Of a stretch of 64,000 nt of DNA, positions 45,166 through 57,075 are shown in pieces (positions within the stretch are counted from its first letter, which is position 1; every line of letters begins with the position of its first letter). The DNA is taken from the NCBI GenBank assembly GCA_928212115.1, contig CAKMRJ010005523.1:247380629-247444628 (forward strand), given 5' to 3'. The position numbers were made by a program, and so were the translations under genes. This stretch comes from Lactuca virosa. Its lineage: Eukaryota; Streptophyta; Magnoliopsida; Asterales; Asteraceae. The notes under the pieces were generated by a model. It was not told the origin of the DNA. It saw only the letters and a program-made list of their open reading frames with translations, and made no database searches.

Positions 45166-46540
45166 CCATGGCTTCTTGCTCTTCTGCTATAGCACTAGAC
45201 GACGTTCCTATCGTTTCCGACTTCAGCGATGTCTTTCCGGAGGAACTCCCTGGCTTGCCACCTATTCGGCAAGTGGAGTTTCGCATTGATTTGGTGCCAG
45301 GTGCGACTCCGGTAGCGAAATCTCCTTACCGCTTGGCACCACCTGAAATGAAAGAGCTCCAAGATCAACTTCAAGAACTAAGTGATAAAGGGTTTATACG
45401 GCCAAGCTGCTCGCCTTGGGGTGCTCCTATTCTCTTTGTGAAGAAGAAAGATGGATCCCAGCGAATGTGTATTGATTATAGGGAGCTAAACAAGCGCACG
45501 ATAAAGAATAGGTACCCGTTGCCACGTATTGACGATCTTTTCGATCAGCTTCAGGGAGCGTCTTGGTTTTCCAAGATTGATTTACGTTCCGGTTACCATC
45601 AGATGCGGGTTCGTGAAGAAGACATTGAGAAAACAGCATTCCGTACTCGTTATGGGCACTTTGAGTTCGTGGTGATGCCTTTTGGGCTCACCAATGCACC
45701 CGCAACGTTTATGGATCTCATGAACCGGGTGTGTAGCCCGATGCTTGACCGTTCGGTCATAGTGTTCATAGATGATATCTTGGTCTATTCTAAGAGCAAA
45801 GAGGAGCATGAGCAACACCTTCGGGAGATTCTGGAAACTCTGGCAAGAGAAAGGCTTTATGCTAAATTCTCAAAATGTGAATTTTGGTTGGAAGAAGTTC
45901 AGTTCTTGGGGCATGTGGTAAAAAAACACGGTATTAAGGTCGATCAAGCCAAGGTTGATGCGGTTAAACAATGGAATATTCCAAAAACACCTTCTGAAAT
46001 TCGCAGTTTCTTGGGTTTTAGCCGGTTATTACCGGAGGTTCATTGAAAATTTCTCTAAAATCGCCTTGCCACTCACCCGATTGACCAAGAAATCAGTGAA
46101 ATTCGTTTGGGGCCCGGAGCAGCAGTTGGCGTTTGATGAGTTGAGGAAACGATTGTGTGATGCTCCGATTTTGGCCTTACCTGATGGGGTTGAGGATATG
46201 GTGGTTTACTATGATGCATCGCTTCAGGATCTTGGTGTCGTGTTAATGCAACGAGATAGGGTGATAGCCTATGCCTCCCGAAAGCTGAAACCCCACGAAC
46301 GAAACTACCCCACTCATGATTTGGAGCTTGGGGCTGTTGTTTTCGCTCTTAAGATTTGGAGACACTATCTCTATGGAGTGAAGTTTATCATATACACTGA
46401 CCATAAGAGTCTGAAATATTTGTTCGAGCAGCGGGATTTGAACATGAGGCAGATCAGATGGTTGGATGTGGTAAAAGATTATGATTGTGAAATTCACTAC
46501 CACCCCGGTAAAGCTAATGTGGTAGCTGATGCTCTCAGTC
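45128..46540 (+). pseudogene. pol: Reverse transcriptase and RNase H of element G
   Basis: The RT frame runs from the MASCSS link (45168) through FPEELPGLPPIRQVEF, SPWGAPILFVKKKDGS, MCIDYRELNKRTIKNRYPLP, the catalytic VFIDDILVYSKS (FIDD intact, about 45765-45800), FSKCEFWLEEVQFLGHVV and PSEIRSFLG. One extra T in the T-run at 46016-46019 causes a frameshift. RNase H then continues in the next frame: VVYYDASLQDLGVVLMQ (first Asp), HDLELGAVVFALKIW (Glu), YTDHKSLKYLF (Asp) and HPGKANVVADALSR. All catalytic residues I can check are present. Confidence 0.92.
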
Positions 46541-48025
46541 GTAAACAATCCGCCGAACCGATTCGAGCTAAGTGTCTCCGGATCATGATGGTGTCGTCTT
46601 TGTTAGATCTGATACGGGACGCCCAAAAGACGGCAATACTGGAGGAAAACATCAGGCGTGAGAAGATTGGGAAAGAGTTGCCTAAGATGGAACGAGACAG
46701 GCAGGGTTTGCTGACTCGCTACGGTAGGGTTTGGGTTCCATATACCGGGGGAAATCGGAAAACCCTAATGGATGAGTCTCATAAGTCAAAATTTTCTATC
46801 CATCCTGGTGCTACTAAAATGTACCGGGACCTTCAGGAGGCTTACTGGTGGCATGGAATGAAGAATGATGTGGCTCGATTTGTGGAAGAATGTATGACCT
46901 GTCGGAAGGTCAAGGCGGAACACCAGAAACCGCATGGGAAGTTGCAACCATTGGAGATTCCTGAATGGAAATGGGAGCATCTAACCATGGACTTCATTAC
47001 AAAACTTCCTAGAACTGCTCGAGGAGCCGATACGATATGGGTGATTGTTGATCGTTTGACTAAGAGTGCTCACTTTCTGGCTATAAAGGAGAGCTCCTCG
47101 GCAGAGAAATTAGCCGAGATCTTTGTTCGGGAGATTGTCTCATTACATGGGGTGCCCATTTCTATCGTTTCCGATCGGGACGCCCGATTTACTTCTCGGT
47201 TCTGGAGGAAGTTTCAAGAGGAGTTGGGCACACGATTACATTTTAGCACCGCCTTCCATCCGCAGACAGACGGGCAGAGTGAGCGGACGATTCAGACCTT
47301 GGAGGACATGCTTAGGGCATGTGCGATTGATTTTGGGGGTAGTTGGGATGACCATCTACATCTAGCTGAGTTCTCTTATAACAACAGCTATCACTCGAGC
47401 ATTAAAATGCCTCCGTATGAAGCCTTGTATAGGAGGAAGTGCAGGACGCCCGTTTGTTGGGGCGAGGTTGGGCAGAGGGTACTTGGGAGTACCGATATCG
47501 TGCTACGGACTACGGAGAAAATCCAAGTGATTCGGGATCATTTGGTCACAGCGAGGAGTCGTCAGAAAAGTTATGCCGACAAAAGACGCTCCAATCTTGA
47601 GTTCCAGGTGGGAGATTATGTGTTGCTCAAAGTCTCCCCCTGGAAAGATCTAATTCGATTTCGAAAGCGGGGAAAGCTCGGACCCCGATTCATTGCCACC
47701 CTACAAGGTCATAGCCCGTGTGGGAAAGGTGGCTTACCGTTTAGAGCTGCCTGACGAGCTTAGTCTAATTCATAATATGTTCCACGTGTCTCAGTTACGA
47801 AAATGCGTTGTTGACGAGACCGCTGTGATACCACTGGAGGACATACAGATTGACGAGCGTCTCAATTATGTTGAGAAACCAATCGCTATTTTAGAACGAA
47901 AGACGAAAGCTCTCCGCAACAAGACTATAAACCTGGTTAAGGTGGAGTGGCAACATAGGAAGGGTTCGGAATGGACTTGGGAACCGGAATGCGAGATGCA
48001 GGCTCATTATCGGATCTATTTCTAG
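46541..48025 (+). pseudogene. pol: Integrase and chromodomain of element G
   Basis: Zinc-binding region HPGATKMYRDL...CMTCRKVK (HHCC intact). The catalytic core has MDFITKLPRTARG (Asp), IVSDRDARFTSRFW (Asp) and HPQTDGQSERTIQTLEDML (Glu in the usual place). GKLGPRFI is in the C-terminal domain. A single-base deletion near 47692 shifts the frame. The rest (PYKVIARVGKVAYRLELP...MFHVSQLRKC) continues to a chromodomain-like end with VKVEWQHRKGSEWTWEPE, which suggests a Tekay chromovirus. In this group the chromodomain is thought to steer insertion to heterochromatin. Confidence 0.92.
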
Positions 48026-48068
48026 GCGTTGACTTCGAGGACGAAGTCCGTTCTTAGTGGGGGAGAGT

Positions 48069-50387
48069 TGTAACGCCCCGGTTTTTCTCGGTACGTTTGG
48101 TTATTTTAATTTAATTATTCTTGTAACCTTGGGTTAATTTATTTAACCAAGGTCTGATTTCTTATGTTATTGGACTCTTTTGATCATCTTGTAAACTCCT
48201 TTTATTGAAGTCCATGGGCTATGGGCCTATTTGCAAAGTCCATCTAGTAAATAGTACTTAATGTGTTAATTGAGTCATTTGTTAACACACACAAGAAAAA
48301 CACTCTAAACCCTACTCTCTCTCTCTCTCTCATACATCGTCCTTCTCTCTCTCTTTGGGATCAAGATCAGCCAAAGGGCTGTTGTTTGGAGCTTAATTCT
48401 TGTTCATTTCCAGCCTTGATTCATATTGGTATGAACCTCCTTATCATTTCTTACAACTTGATTCATAACCTTGTTCTAGTTTTATGATTTCATCTTCACT
48501 TCTTCTCCTTCTTATTTGATTTGTATCTCTTTTGTTATTTGCAAATAATTGTATGTTGTACATCATCTCAAGATCCTATCTTCACCCCATATATGGTGGA
48601 TGATGGATCTAGGGGATTACATGTTGCAAAAGATCATGGAAACCCTAAAAGGGAGAATGGTGATTTTATGTGCTTTATGTTCATTTTCATGTTGATTATT
48701 ATTACAATCTTGTGGCAAAATGAAATCCTAATGATACCTAACCTTTTTTAGTACCACCATGATCATGGGGACTAAATTGGGATGATGAACACATCTTAAA
48801 ATGTGTTTCAAAGCGAGAAGGATGGATAAGCCAAAAAGGAATCATGGGTGGCTACGATTCTGTTTTCTATCAGATCTGTAGTCATTTTGTAAAACTCATA
48901 TCTTGAGCTCTAGAACTCAAACAGACCCCAAACCAGTTCCCAAAGTTCACAAATTGAGTTGGCTAACCTTCTTAAGCAGGCCAACCTCACTGATAAGGAC
49001 TTTATATGTGGGAAAGAATGGCATCTTTGCTGTTAGTTCTGATCCGGGTCTGTTCTGATATGTCATTTTGTTTTCATCATTTATAAGGCTTGGAAAAGGA
49101 TCCAGAGTGATTCCAAGTTTCTGTATGTTCCTGATATTATGAATTTAAGATCTGGAGTAGATGGGGTGTTATTCCAATTATAAATTGGTTAGAATGGATC
49201 CACACTCCAGATCAGTGGGCAGTCACCAGCTTTTGCTAGTGCTGTGATTGTCCACAATGTGATTTTTATATCTGGAGTTTGGGAGATGCTTTTCATTCAA
49301 TTCCAACTCTGAGACTTTCATTTGTATGTCCTTTACTTCCCTGAATTTTGGTTTGGACGAATTCTACTCACAAGTTGGGTAGAATTGGCCAACATCACTT
49401 GACTGTATTGTTGGAGACAGAAGTGATACACCATTTTGTAAAATTCATACTTAATTCATCTTTTGGAGTTAGAAGGAGTTCTTTATAGTTCTATAATCCT
49501 TAGCAATCATAGTGTCCTATAAAATTTAGTTAAAGCTATGTTTCTGTTTTAGATTTTGGAGTAAATCCATTTTAAACAGCAGGTCTGTTTTAGAGACCTT
49601 GCTGTGATTACTCTTTTCTCAACTCATAGCTTCATTACTTCTCCTTTCTAACCTTTAGTCCTTCTTAGGTGAGGTTTTGAAGTTTGCTCAAGCTTGGTAG
49701 CATTATTTGATTGTTAGCTATCCTTACTACTCACTCAAGGTGAGTTCTCTCACACCGTTGTATTGATGTTTGCGTTTGCTAGTTAGCTCGTGTGTGATTA
49801 TTTGAATTTATTATAAAGGCATGCTATATAACCCTTGATTTAATTCGTACATGTGCACTGTATGTAACTAATTATGGATATAGGGACACCACCAAAGGAT
49901 ACGGATTTACCGGTGCGGTGGGTAGGTTAGATCACCAACGTAATACTCATCATGAGGTGCGGTGATTAGGGTCAAATGATACGGGATCTTCCCGGTGCGG
50001 TTCAAACCTACAAGTCCTTCTTGTATTATAGGCATTGATTCGTTCTTTGCCCTTATCATATAATTATAATTGGAAAATGGATTAGGGTTGGTAAATATGA
50101 ATGTTAGTACAATGTCTGTGTTTGAATTCACTAAGCTTTGTGCTTACGGTTTCCCTTATAACTTTTCAGGTGTTAAGATTAAAGAGGCTAAGGCTTGACA
50201 TGGAGCACCGGGACATTGCTACTAGTTTTTTTTGTCGCGGCCTTATTATTATTATTACTTCCGCACTTATTTTATATGATTATTAAGTTTATGCATTATG
50301 TTATGACTATTTCAGTTGTTTTAATTTAATTTAAGATGCGTTTTAAAAGTTTAAAATTTTTGCAAAAAAAAAAATGTGGGTGTCACA
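48069..50387 (+). mobile_element. 3' LTR of element G
   Basis: 2319 bp, nearly the same as the 5' LTR. It begins TGTAACGCCCCGG directly after the polypurine tract and ends GTGTCACA. Hairpin TAAGC 50132-50136 and GCTTA 50142-50146; TTTCAGG 50164-50170. Confidence 0.95.
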
Positions 50388-50392
50388 TCATC

Positions 50393-50436
50393 TGTTTGAC
50401 GATTTCGGGACGGAATCATCCAAAGGGGGAGAGAAT
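50393..50436 (+). mobile_element. Last codons and polypurine tract of element G2
   Basis: TGTTTGACGATTTCGGGACG continues the G2 pol frame (FDDFGTESS) after element G. CAAAGGGGGAGAGAA is the polypurine tract before LTR D2. Confidence 0.9.
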
Positions 50437-51287
50437 TGTAACACCCATGTTTCCCACTAGACATTAATAAAGATGATGAAGTGGTTAAGGTCAATAATTG
50501 TAATCTTTTAAGGTTAATAAAAGAGGGTTATTTGATTATTACGTGGTATTTGTATGTATATATATGTATACATTGTGTGTTTATAGCTACGCAATAAAAT
50601 AGGGATAGAATTCGCGTCTAAATAGATTAAATATTAGGACGAATATCCTATGAGTGAGACGAAGTAGTCGTAATAAGGATTCCAGAGGTACAAGGAGCAC
50701 TCAAAACGGACCTATAACGGATGATTTATGACCTATTGAAGTTTCACGTTCAAACTGGCATGACTACGATATTGTAAATAGCAAATCGGAGTTAGGATGA
50801 TTATTAGCCTTAGTAATCTAAACAAAAATCATAGATATCGTAAAAGTGAATTCGTGCGTATAGGTACTGTAACACTTGGATTTGTAAGTTTCATATTTAG
50901 CCCTTCTTAGCAAAAACATTTCAATTATGGTCCTTGTGGCTAGTACGCGGAGTGTACCATAGTGTACGCTTGGCGCACTAGTAGAGTCTTGATCATGGGT
51001 TCGAACCACGTACGTTGGGCGTACGTTGGCCATGGGCAAACCCTAATTTTTAGGGTTTATGCCCTATTTAAGCCTCATTAACTCACCTCCTGGACATTTT
51101 AGACCAGCCTCCACCCTTTGAAAACCCTAATTCATACCTTGCCTTTGTGTGGTGCTTTTGAGCTATTGTTTTGATCATTTGAGGGTTTTGTGCAACTTGA
51201 AGTTGTAGAAGAAGAACCTTGAAGACTCAATCTTTGGAGGAGAGCTTAGAGATCCAGCTTTAGCACCTTCATTTCATGGCTTTTGAG

Positions 51288-52434
51288 GTATAACGTTCAA
51301 ATCTTGTCATCTCATTTAATACATCTATGCATTGGCTTGTTTTGGATATTTTGATCCCATTTTGGTTGATTTTGTGAACCAAGGTTGTTTATGGAGCTTA
51401 ACCTTATAGATCTGGGCATTTTAAGGGTCTCTTAAGCATAAAGGTGCAAACTTCATGGTGGTTTTGGTCCCATGCATTTGTTAACTCATTTATTAAGCTC
51501 TTTTGAGCTCTAGAGCCTCATTAAGCCATGCATGCACATAAAGTTGGCAACTTTACGTGATCAACCACCTTAAAAAATTCAGATCTAAGTGGTAGAGTGA
51601 AGTCTTAACCGTTTAAGAGCTGAATGAGAAAGTTGTCTAAGAGGATGGAGTATGCTATGCGTACAAGAAGGTACGTTGCGCGTACAAGTCCTCAAGTGAG
51701 TACGCTTAGCGTACGAGCTGAGTACGCCCCGCGTACTCAGTAGATAGGCTTCGAAATGTTTGGGCTCACGGTGTTGGACCATGTTTGGACTCTAGATGAT
51801 TAAGGCCTTATTGGGCCATCAAAATATTATTTTGGGTTAAGGATATTTTATTGGACCTTTGGTTGAAGGCCCATGAAGGGGTTTGGGCCCAATTTGGAAA
51901 ATTGGGTCATATTTGGGCCTTCGATGATTATTTTGGAATTTGGGCTTTTTGTACATTAGGATTGGGCTTTGGCCTTAGGTCAAGTAATAGAAAGGGTAAA
52001 AAGGTCTTTTACCCTAGGTTGAACTCTTAGTGTGAGTCGGCCCTTGATCAGTTATGCTAGAGCTCAAAAGAGCTTAATAAATGAGTTCAGCAGTGCGAGG
52101 TGAGTTTCCTCACCATGTTTAGCGGGTCTAAAGCACCAATGTCGGCCCTTGATCAGTTATGCTAGGATACTAGATGTTTTTGTGACTCTTGTATGTGTAT
52201 ATGCTTATATGACTTATATGTTGGGCGGGGCCTGTTATACTCAGTGGGTGGGGCCCGTTATGCGAGTTTGGGCGGGGCCCATTATACTCAGTGGGTGGTA
52301 CCTGTTATGCGAGTGTAGGTGGGGACCGTTACACTCATTGGGTGGGGCCCATTATGTGTTTATTTATGTATGGTATGTGATATTTTGGGGAACTCACCAA
52401 GCTTTGTGCTTACGATTTTCAGTTTATGTTTCAG
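51288..52434 (+). other. Putative leader intron inside LTR E
   Basis: Donor TTTTGAG|GTATAACG and acceptor ATGTTTCAG|G, 1147 bp, with hairpin CTTAC 16 nt before TTTCAGG. Confidence 0.45.
52224..52357 (+). repeat. GC-rich tandem array in LTR E
   Basis: About five imperfect units of GGGYGGGGCCYGTTAT, alternating with ACTCAGTG or GCGAGT(T/G). Units can fold on themselves (GGGC...GCCC). The array lies just before the conserved hairpin, as the GACC/GGTC arrays do in other families. Confidence 0.75.
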
Positions 52435-53219
52435 GTACTCCAGGATCGAAAGGGAAGAGCCCGTGATGATTGCAGAGCACAAACCACCTTTTTCCGCACT
52501 TTGACAATTACTCTGATATGTTTTGATGTATTGACATGCTTTGATCTTTTGTGGTTGTATGGAAATGTTTGGATTAATGTTTTTTTTATTAAATTAAAAA
52601 TGAAATGTTTGGGTCTTATTTTTGGGATGTTACGGGTACCGTCTAAATCTGACTTCAATAGAGGAAGTAATGATTTTTTTCTAAAATTCAGCGCAGCAGT
52701 ATATGCACTGATATCGATATTTAGATCAGTAGATTGTTAGACAAAACAATCTAAACGAGAGTTGAAGATTTCGTTGTTAGTATTCCATCGATATAAAGAC
52801 AGTTGAGATCGAACATCAGATGAGATAGTTGTGAATTTTTAACGGACTTTAACAGTCTAAGCCTGTTAAAAATATAACTTTAAAAATAAAGTCAAAATTT
52901 TCCGATAGAGTCTAAAGGGAATTTGTAGATCGGGTTGAGAGATTTCTGTAGATATAAATAACGTCGAAAACAGAGCTCGTATTTAGAAGTTACGTAAATT
53001 TTAAAATCTGAAAAATCAGTAAGTGCGTATGCGCGACGTGTATAGCTTGGGCCCGAAGCTAGCCACATCGCCCCTGTAGAAAGCCGTCACGTGTCAGCAA
53101 GCATAGGGAGCAACGTAGGCCCTGTATGCGGTGCATATACCCCTTGCACGGGGCGCCTGGTCGATGACCAACCTATAAATAGCTCATTTGTGTTCAGCCA
53201 TTCCTCACACTTCCAAATC

Positions 53220-53281
53220 TCACTCTCTCTCTCGCTCGCTCGCTCTCTCTCTCTCTCTCTCCCCCTCTCTCTCTCTCTCTC
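53220..53281 (+). repeat. CT microsatellite downstream of the D2 TATA box
   Basis: CT-rich run with CGCT interruptions, about 40 bp after the TATA box, in the likely first exon. Confidence 0.9.
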
Positions 53282-54744
53282 GATTTCACATCCTTTGGTT
53301 TGAATCATTCCTTAGTAGTTAGAATATCCTGGCAAGTTTAGAAGTCCCTAGGATCCCGACATCTAGTAGCTATCAACTCGGAATTCTGTCAGTGCAAATT
53401 TCCCGGTTTTCGCTAAAACCTCGGTAAGTCAAGCTACACTCTACCCTTTTTAGTGTAACTTATACTTATAGTCATAACTCATTATTATGAACCTATAAAT
53501 AAGGTTTATCATTGATTCCAACTCTTTATACTGATTAATTTACTTACGGGAGAGGTGTCTAGAATGGTCACGTTGGCTTGGTTGTTGCCTCCCAACTGTC
53601 CTGCATGGCTGCCTCCCAACTGTCCCGCATGGTTGATCCTTAAAGAACTATCAATATTCACTGGAATTATTGATAGGTCTAGACTATTTTCAGTCGAATA
53701 ATTGTAGACTTATACTAGGTCACGTCAAAGCAAAGGTCAGTAGTTAGAAGCGAAGCTCTGCCCGAATTTCGAGTCATCCACTTTATCAAGTGAATGCATA
53801 GCTACTTTCATATTACACATAGATATAAAGTATTTAAGATAATTACATCCTATATGTGCCTAATATCTGTGTTCCTAATATCTATGCTAGATGAACAATT
53901 TATACATTTTTACTCGGTTTTACCCTGTATATGTATTTTATTACCTATAAATATGTTGGGTAAAGATGGGTAGATATAAGATGACATAGATGATGAGAGA
54001 TGATAGGTGATATAGACGATGGGAGATGAAAGATGATATAAATGATTAGAGGCATTCACTTCAAAGATGATCCAATTGTTTAGCGGAGTATAGATAACGA
54101 CCATGGAGTATTCTAGACGGTCCAGTGGAACGCTAGTAGGCTCGCTGTAGGTGTTTTTGAACTTAGTGTTCAGTAGGTGTACTCCATCCCTCCCATGGTT
54201 GCCTTATTGACATATATTGCTATGGACTCCCCTAAGCATTATTGTCTATCCCGAAGATGATCATTAGGATATGTCCCTTGAAATTAGATGTTAGGGATAG
54301 AGAGTGAGGATAGCAGGAAGGGGTAATCGGGTTGATGATTTGATGATTTGAAAATAATAAACAAAGGTTTAAGTATTGTCGGTTGAAAACCTTATGTGCT
54401 CACCAGGCCCCAAATCCTGACCCACTCAGTTTCTTATATTACAGGTAGTGGAACAAGAGTACATGTGTGATGATATGATGAGAGATTTATGGATGTCTAT
54501 AGGCCAGTAGTTTAGATAAACTAGTAAGGCCTATATTATTTCATTTATGCTTATGTATTGTATCGACAATGACATACCAAGGTTTTTAATATAAATAAAA
54601 TACATTTCTTCGGAAATGTTTTGATAATATCATTATCATGTTTTGGGAATAAATTCTACAATATTATTTTTTTAAGGATACTTTGATTTCAAAATAAGCA
54701 TAAATAAATCGGTCTTTTATGGCCGTGAAATTGGAGATGTCACA

Positions 54745-54961
54745 AGTGGAGTTCCATAACTATTCTTTTTCTTTGCATATTATATATACATACATGAGTA
54801 TGTGATTGTGTGTGTTTTGTGCCGGACTAAACCAATAATGGCTACGCATATCTAATAGATCATTCGCACAACACAAAAAATATATGTCTATTTTTTCTCC
54901 TCAATCGATCCCTCCCTTCTATTGATTTTTTTCCAGCAATCGTCTCCCTCCATTCAAGTAA
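54745..54961 (+). repeat. Right flank of element G2, second copy of 19492-19705
   Basis: AGTGGAGTTCCATAAC... with the target duplication first. It ends in TCAAGTAA and then continues into CGACATTCCGACATTG, presumably the ancestral sequence. Confidence 0.85.
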
Positions 54962-55340
54962 CGACATTCCGACATTGAAGGTCAAGTCATGGATAATTGA
55001 GCTCCAACTCAAGAAACTCAAGTAAACACCATTATGTTGATCCTCTACTATGTTGCTTAACTATGAATGTGTAATGTTAATCTACTACTCAAATGCTATT
55101 ATTTTAATAAGTTATGTTAATCTTTAAATGTGTTATGTTGATGTCTATTTTATTATATTAAATTCAATGTGTTATGTTAAAATTGTTAATCTATGAATCT
55201 ATCAATGTGTTATGTTAATGTATCACTCAATGTTCTATTGTTTCAATGAGTTATGTTTTAGCTTTCAATCATTCAATATTTCAATGTATTATGTAAATTT
55301 AGAGAACCTACATGCCTATTCTATTATATTAAAATCAATG
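54962..55340 (+). other. AT-rich stretch with repeated GTGTTATGTTAAT words
   Basis: At least six imperfect copies of CAATGTGTTATGTTAAT-like words. It may be the 5' subterminal region or an intron of the hAT element that follows. No gene seen. Confidence 0.45.
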
Positions 55341-56501
55341 CGTTATTGTGCTTTAGATTGATGATGAAGATGTTTTGTTTGACAATAATCAAAATGAAAG
55401 CAACGCCGGACCAAGTGAAACAACAAACAAGAGGGAAAAAACATCTAAAAATAGGGCGCCTTGTTCGAATGAATTTGATGAAGTTTTTTGTTAACAAGAT
55501 TAAACATGACAAGTACAAATGGTGTTCCACGTTTCTGAAAGCTGGCTCAAACCAAAACGGTACTTCTAGTATGAATAAACATGCAAAGAATTGTGAACAT
55601 AACCCACAAATTTTAGGAAAGCAAAGCACTTTAAATTTCAAAAAAAGAAGCACACAGTGAAGGTAGTATTGACACTTGGAAAAATGATGATAAAAGAATA
55701 AAAACGTTTTGTCAAACTTATATGTAGTAGGTGAACTACCATTTAAGTTTATAGAGAGTGAATCATTTATTAAGTACACTAATGTGTTAAACAGTAAAGT
55801 GGTTTTTCCATGAAGAACCACAATTTCAAAAAGAGTTGTCGATTATTTTTTTAAGAAAATTCGAAGTTAACTAAATTCTTTAGTAATCTTCTAACTAATG
55901 TGCATTTGACCACCGACATTTGAACAAGCTTGTGTCAAAGGGTGAGTTATATATGGTAGTCACAACCCACTTTATGATGATTGGATCATGCACAAAAGAA
56001 TTATCAACTTAAAACCATTAGATAATCCTAAGGGAAAAGACATTGGGACACGTTATTGATTTGTCTCTAAAAGTGGGGTATCAATAATGCAATGACCATA
56101 ACCATAGAAAATGTTAGTTCAAACGATAAAGCAATCGAATTTCTAATAAAGAAACTATCAAGCTTGTACGATGGGGAAACAATTACACGTAAGGTGTATG
56201 GCCCACATACTTAACCTTATTGTTATTGTTAGGTATGGGTTGGATCAACACCAAAGTAGTATTAAATGCATGCAAATGGTCATAATATACATTACGAACT
56301 ACACTCAACGGATTCAAAGGTTCAAAAAATGCATGAAAGAACTTAAAGTTGAATCCAAGAAGTATCTATGCAACAATTGCCTGTCATGATAGAACTCCAC
56401 ATACGAGTTATTAAAGATTGCGGTGGACTTGGAGAAGGTTTTTGACAAGTTTTAAGTTTAAGGTAATTCCATATTCCATTCCATTGTTTTTTTTAATTTA
56501 A

Positions 56502-56885
56502 ACATGTTTGGAGAATTTTAGGTCTACTATGAACTGTGTCATAATTCTGTGTTATTTGTCCGATTAGGCCGATTTTTTTAGCTTTCAATTCACAAATGAA
56601 CCTACTGTTTAGATAGTTTACATGCATTTTTTGGTTACATATTCAATGAGATACAAGCCCTGAACAAGGGGTATAGAAGTTGATTTTTCTGATTCAACAT
56701 GTTTGCATAATTTTAGGGCTACTTTGAACTGTCATAGTGTCTTTGTTATTTGCCTGATTGGTCGAATTTATTTTTCAACTTGTAGTTCACAATTTAACCT
56801 ACTGTTTAGACACTTTACATTCATTTTCTGTTGTATATTCAATGAGATATAGGTCCCTAAACAAGAGGTATTGAAGCTGTTTTTT
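56502..56885 (+). repeat. Tandem duplication, 195-bp unit, inside the hAT pseudogene
   Basis: Copies start ACATGTTTG at 56502 and 56697 and share CCTACTGTTTAGA and ATTCAATGAGATA. They are diverged, so the duplication is old. Confidence 0.8.
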
Positions 56886-56890
56886 TCGTT

Positions 56891-57075
56891 AACTAACATC
56901 TACTTTACTGTAATAGCTATTATGTATGTTCGAGATGTTTTTCCCCACATAGAAGAAGATTTCAGATTTTGTAGACTTTTTTTTTCTTAAACTAACATTT
57001 ACTTTATTGTAATAGATCTTATATATGTTTGAGATGTTTTTCTCCACATTGAAGAAGATTTCAGAATTTGTAGAG
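56891..57075 (+). repeat. Tandem duplication, 99-bp unit, inside the hAT pseudogene
   Basis: Copies start AACTAACAT at 56891 and 56990 and share GAGATGTTTTTC and GAAGAAGATTTCAGA. The second copy runs directly into the coding piece at 57078. Confidence 0.8.

Larger units (their letters stand above)
40753..50387 (+). mobile_element. Complete gypsy element G (Tekay-like chromovirus), 9635 bp
   Basis: Two LTRs of 2316 and 2319 bp, a perfect primer-binding site, gag, an intron, protease, RT, RNase H, integrase, chromodomain and polypurine tract (AGTGGGGGAGAG before 48069), all flanked by TCATC. By eye I count roughly 50 differences between the LTRs, about 2%. At commonly used plant rates this means an insertion of the order of one million years or less. 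Lesions: a stop in gag and three single-base frameshifts in pol. Confidence 0.95.
50868..52634 (+). mobile_element. Solo LTR E, 1767 bp, inserted in D2
   Basis: It begins TGTAACACTTGG and ends GGGATGTTACG (final CA changed to CG). Target duplication GGTAC at 50863-50867 and 52635-52639. D1 shows the uninterrupted LTR at this place. Palindromes lie at about 50942-51029 (upstream of TATTTAAG, 51065-51072) and about 51655-51738 (inside the putative intron). An array of GGGC/GGCCC units lies at about 52224-52357. The hairpin is at 52398-52412 (outer pair lost) and TTTCAGG at 52429-52435. Confidence 0.92.
34195..54744 (+). mobile_element. Gypsy element G2 (Tekay-like), with three nested insertions
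   Basis: Partial 5' LTR (D4), primer-binding site, gag, protease, RT, RNase H, integrase, chromodomain-like end, polypurine tract and 3' LTR (D2) are in order. Solo LTR F (37416-39066) lies in RNase H, element G (40753-50387) near the end of the chromodomain region, and solo LTR E (50868-52634) in the 3' LTR. In each case the host sequence continues exactly when the insertion and one target copy are removed. The right target duplication is AGTGG at 54745-54749. Confidence 0.9.
50437..54744 (+). mobile_element. 3' LTR of element G2 (D2), split by solo LTR E
   Basis: It begins TGTAACACCC after the polypurine tract and ends GAGATGTCACA, followed by AGTGG. Without LTR E it is about 2.5 kb. TATA (TATAAATA) at 53174-53181, CT microsatellite at 53220-53281, donor CCTCG|GTAAGT at 53424, acceptor ATTACAG|G at 54444. 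A GATGATGAGAGATGA array lies at about 53980-54040. It matches D1 throughout. Confidence 0.92.

Noticed and set aside
52224..52357. CpG island or gene promoter in the GC-rich array
   Set aside because: It is a short tandem repeat within solo LTR E and has counterparts in the same slot in other LTR families.
54745..54961. Shared flank as part of the D-family element's internal region
   Set aside because: It begins with AGTGG, the target duplication, and lacks a primer-binding site; in G2 the real internal region starts with TGGTATCAGAGC.
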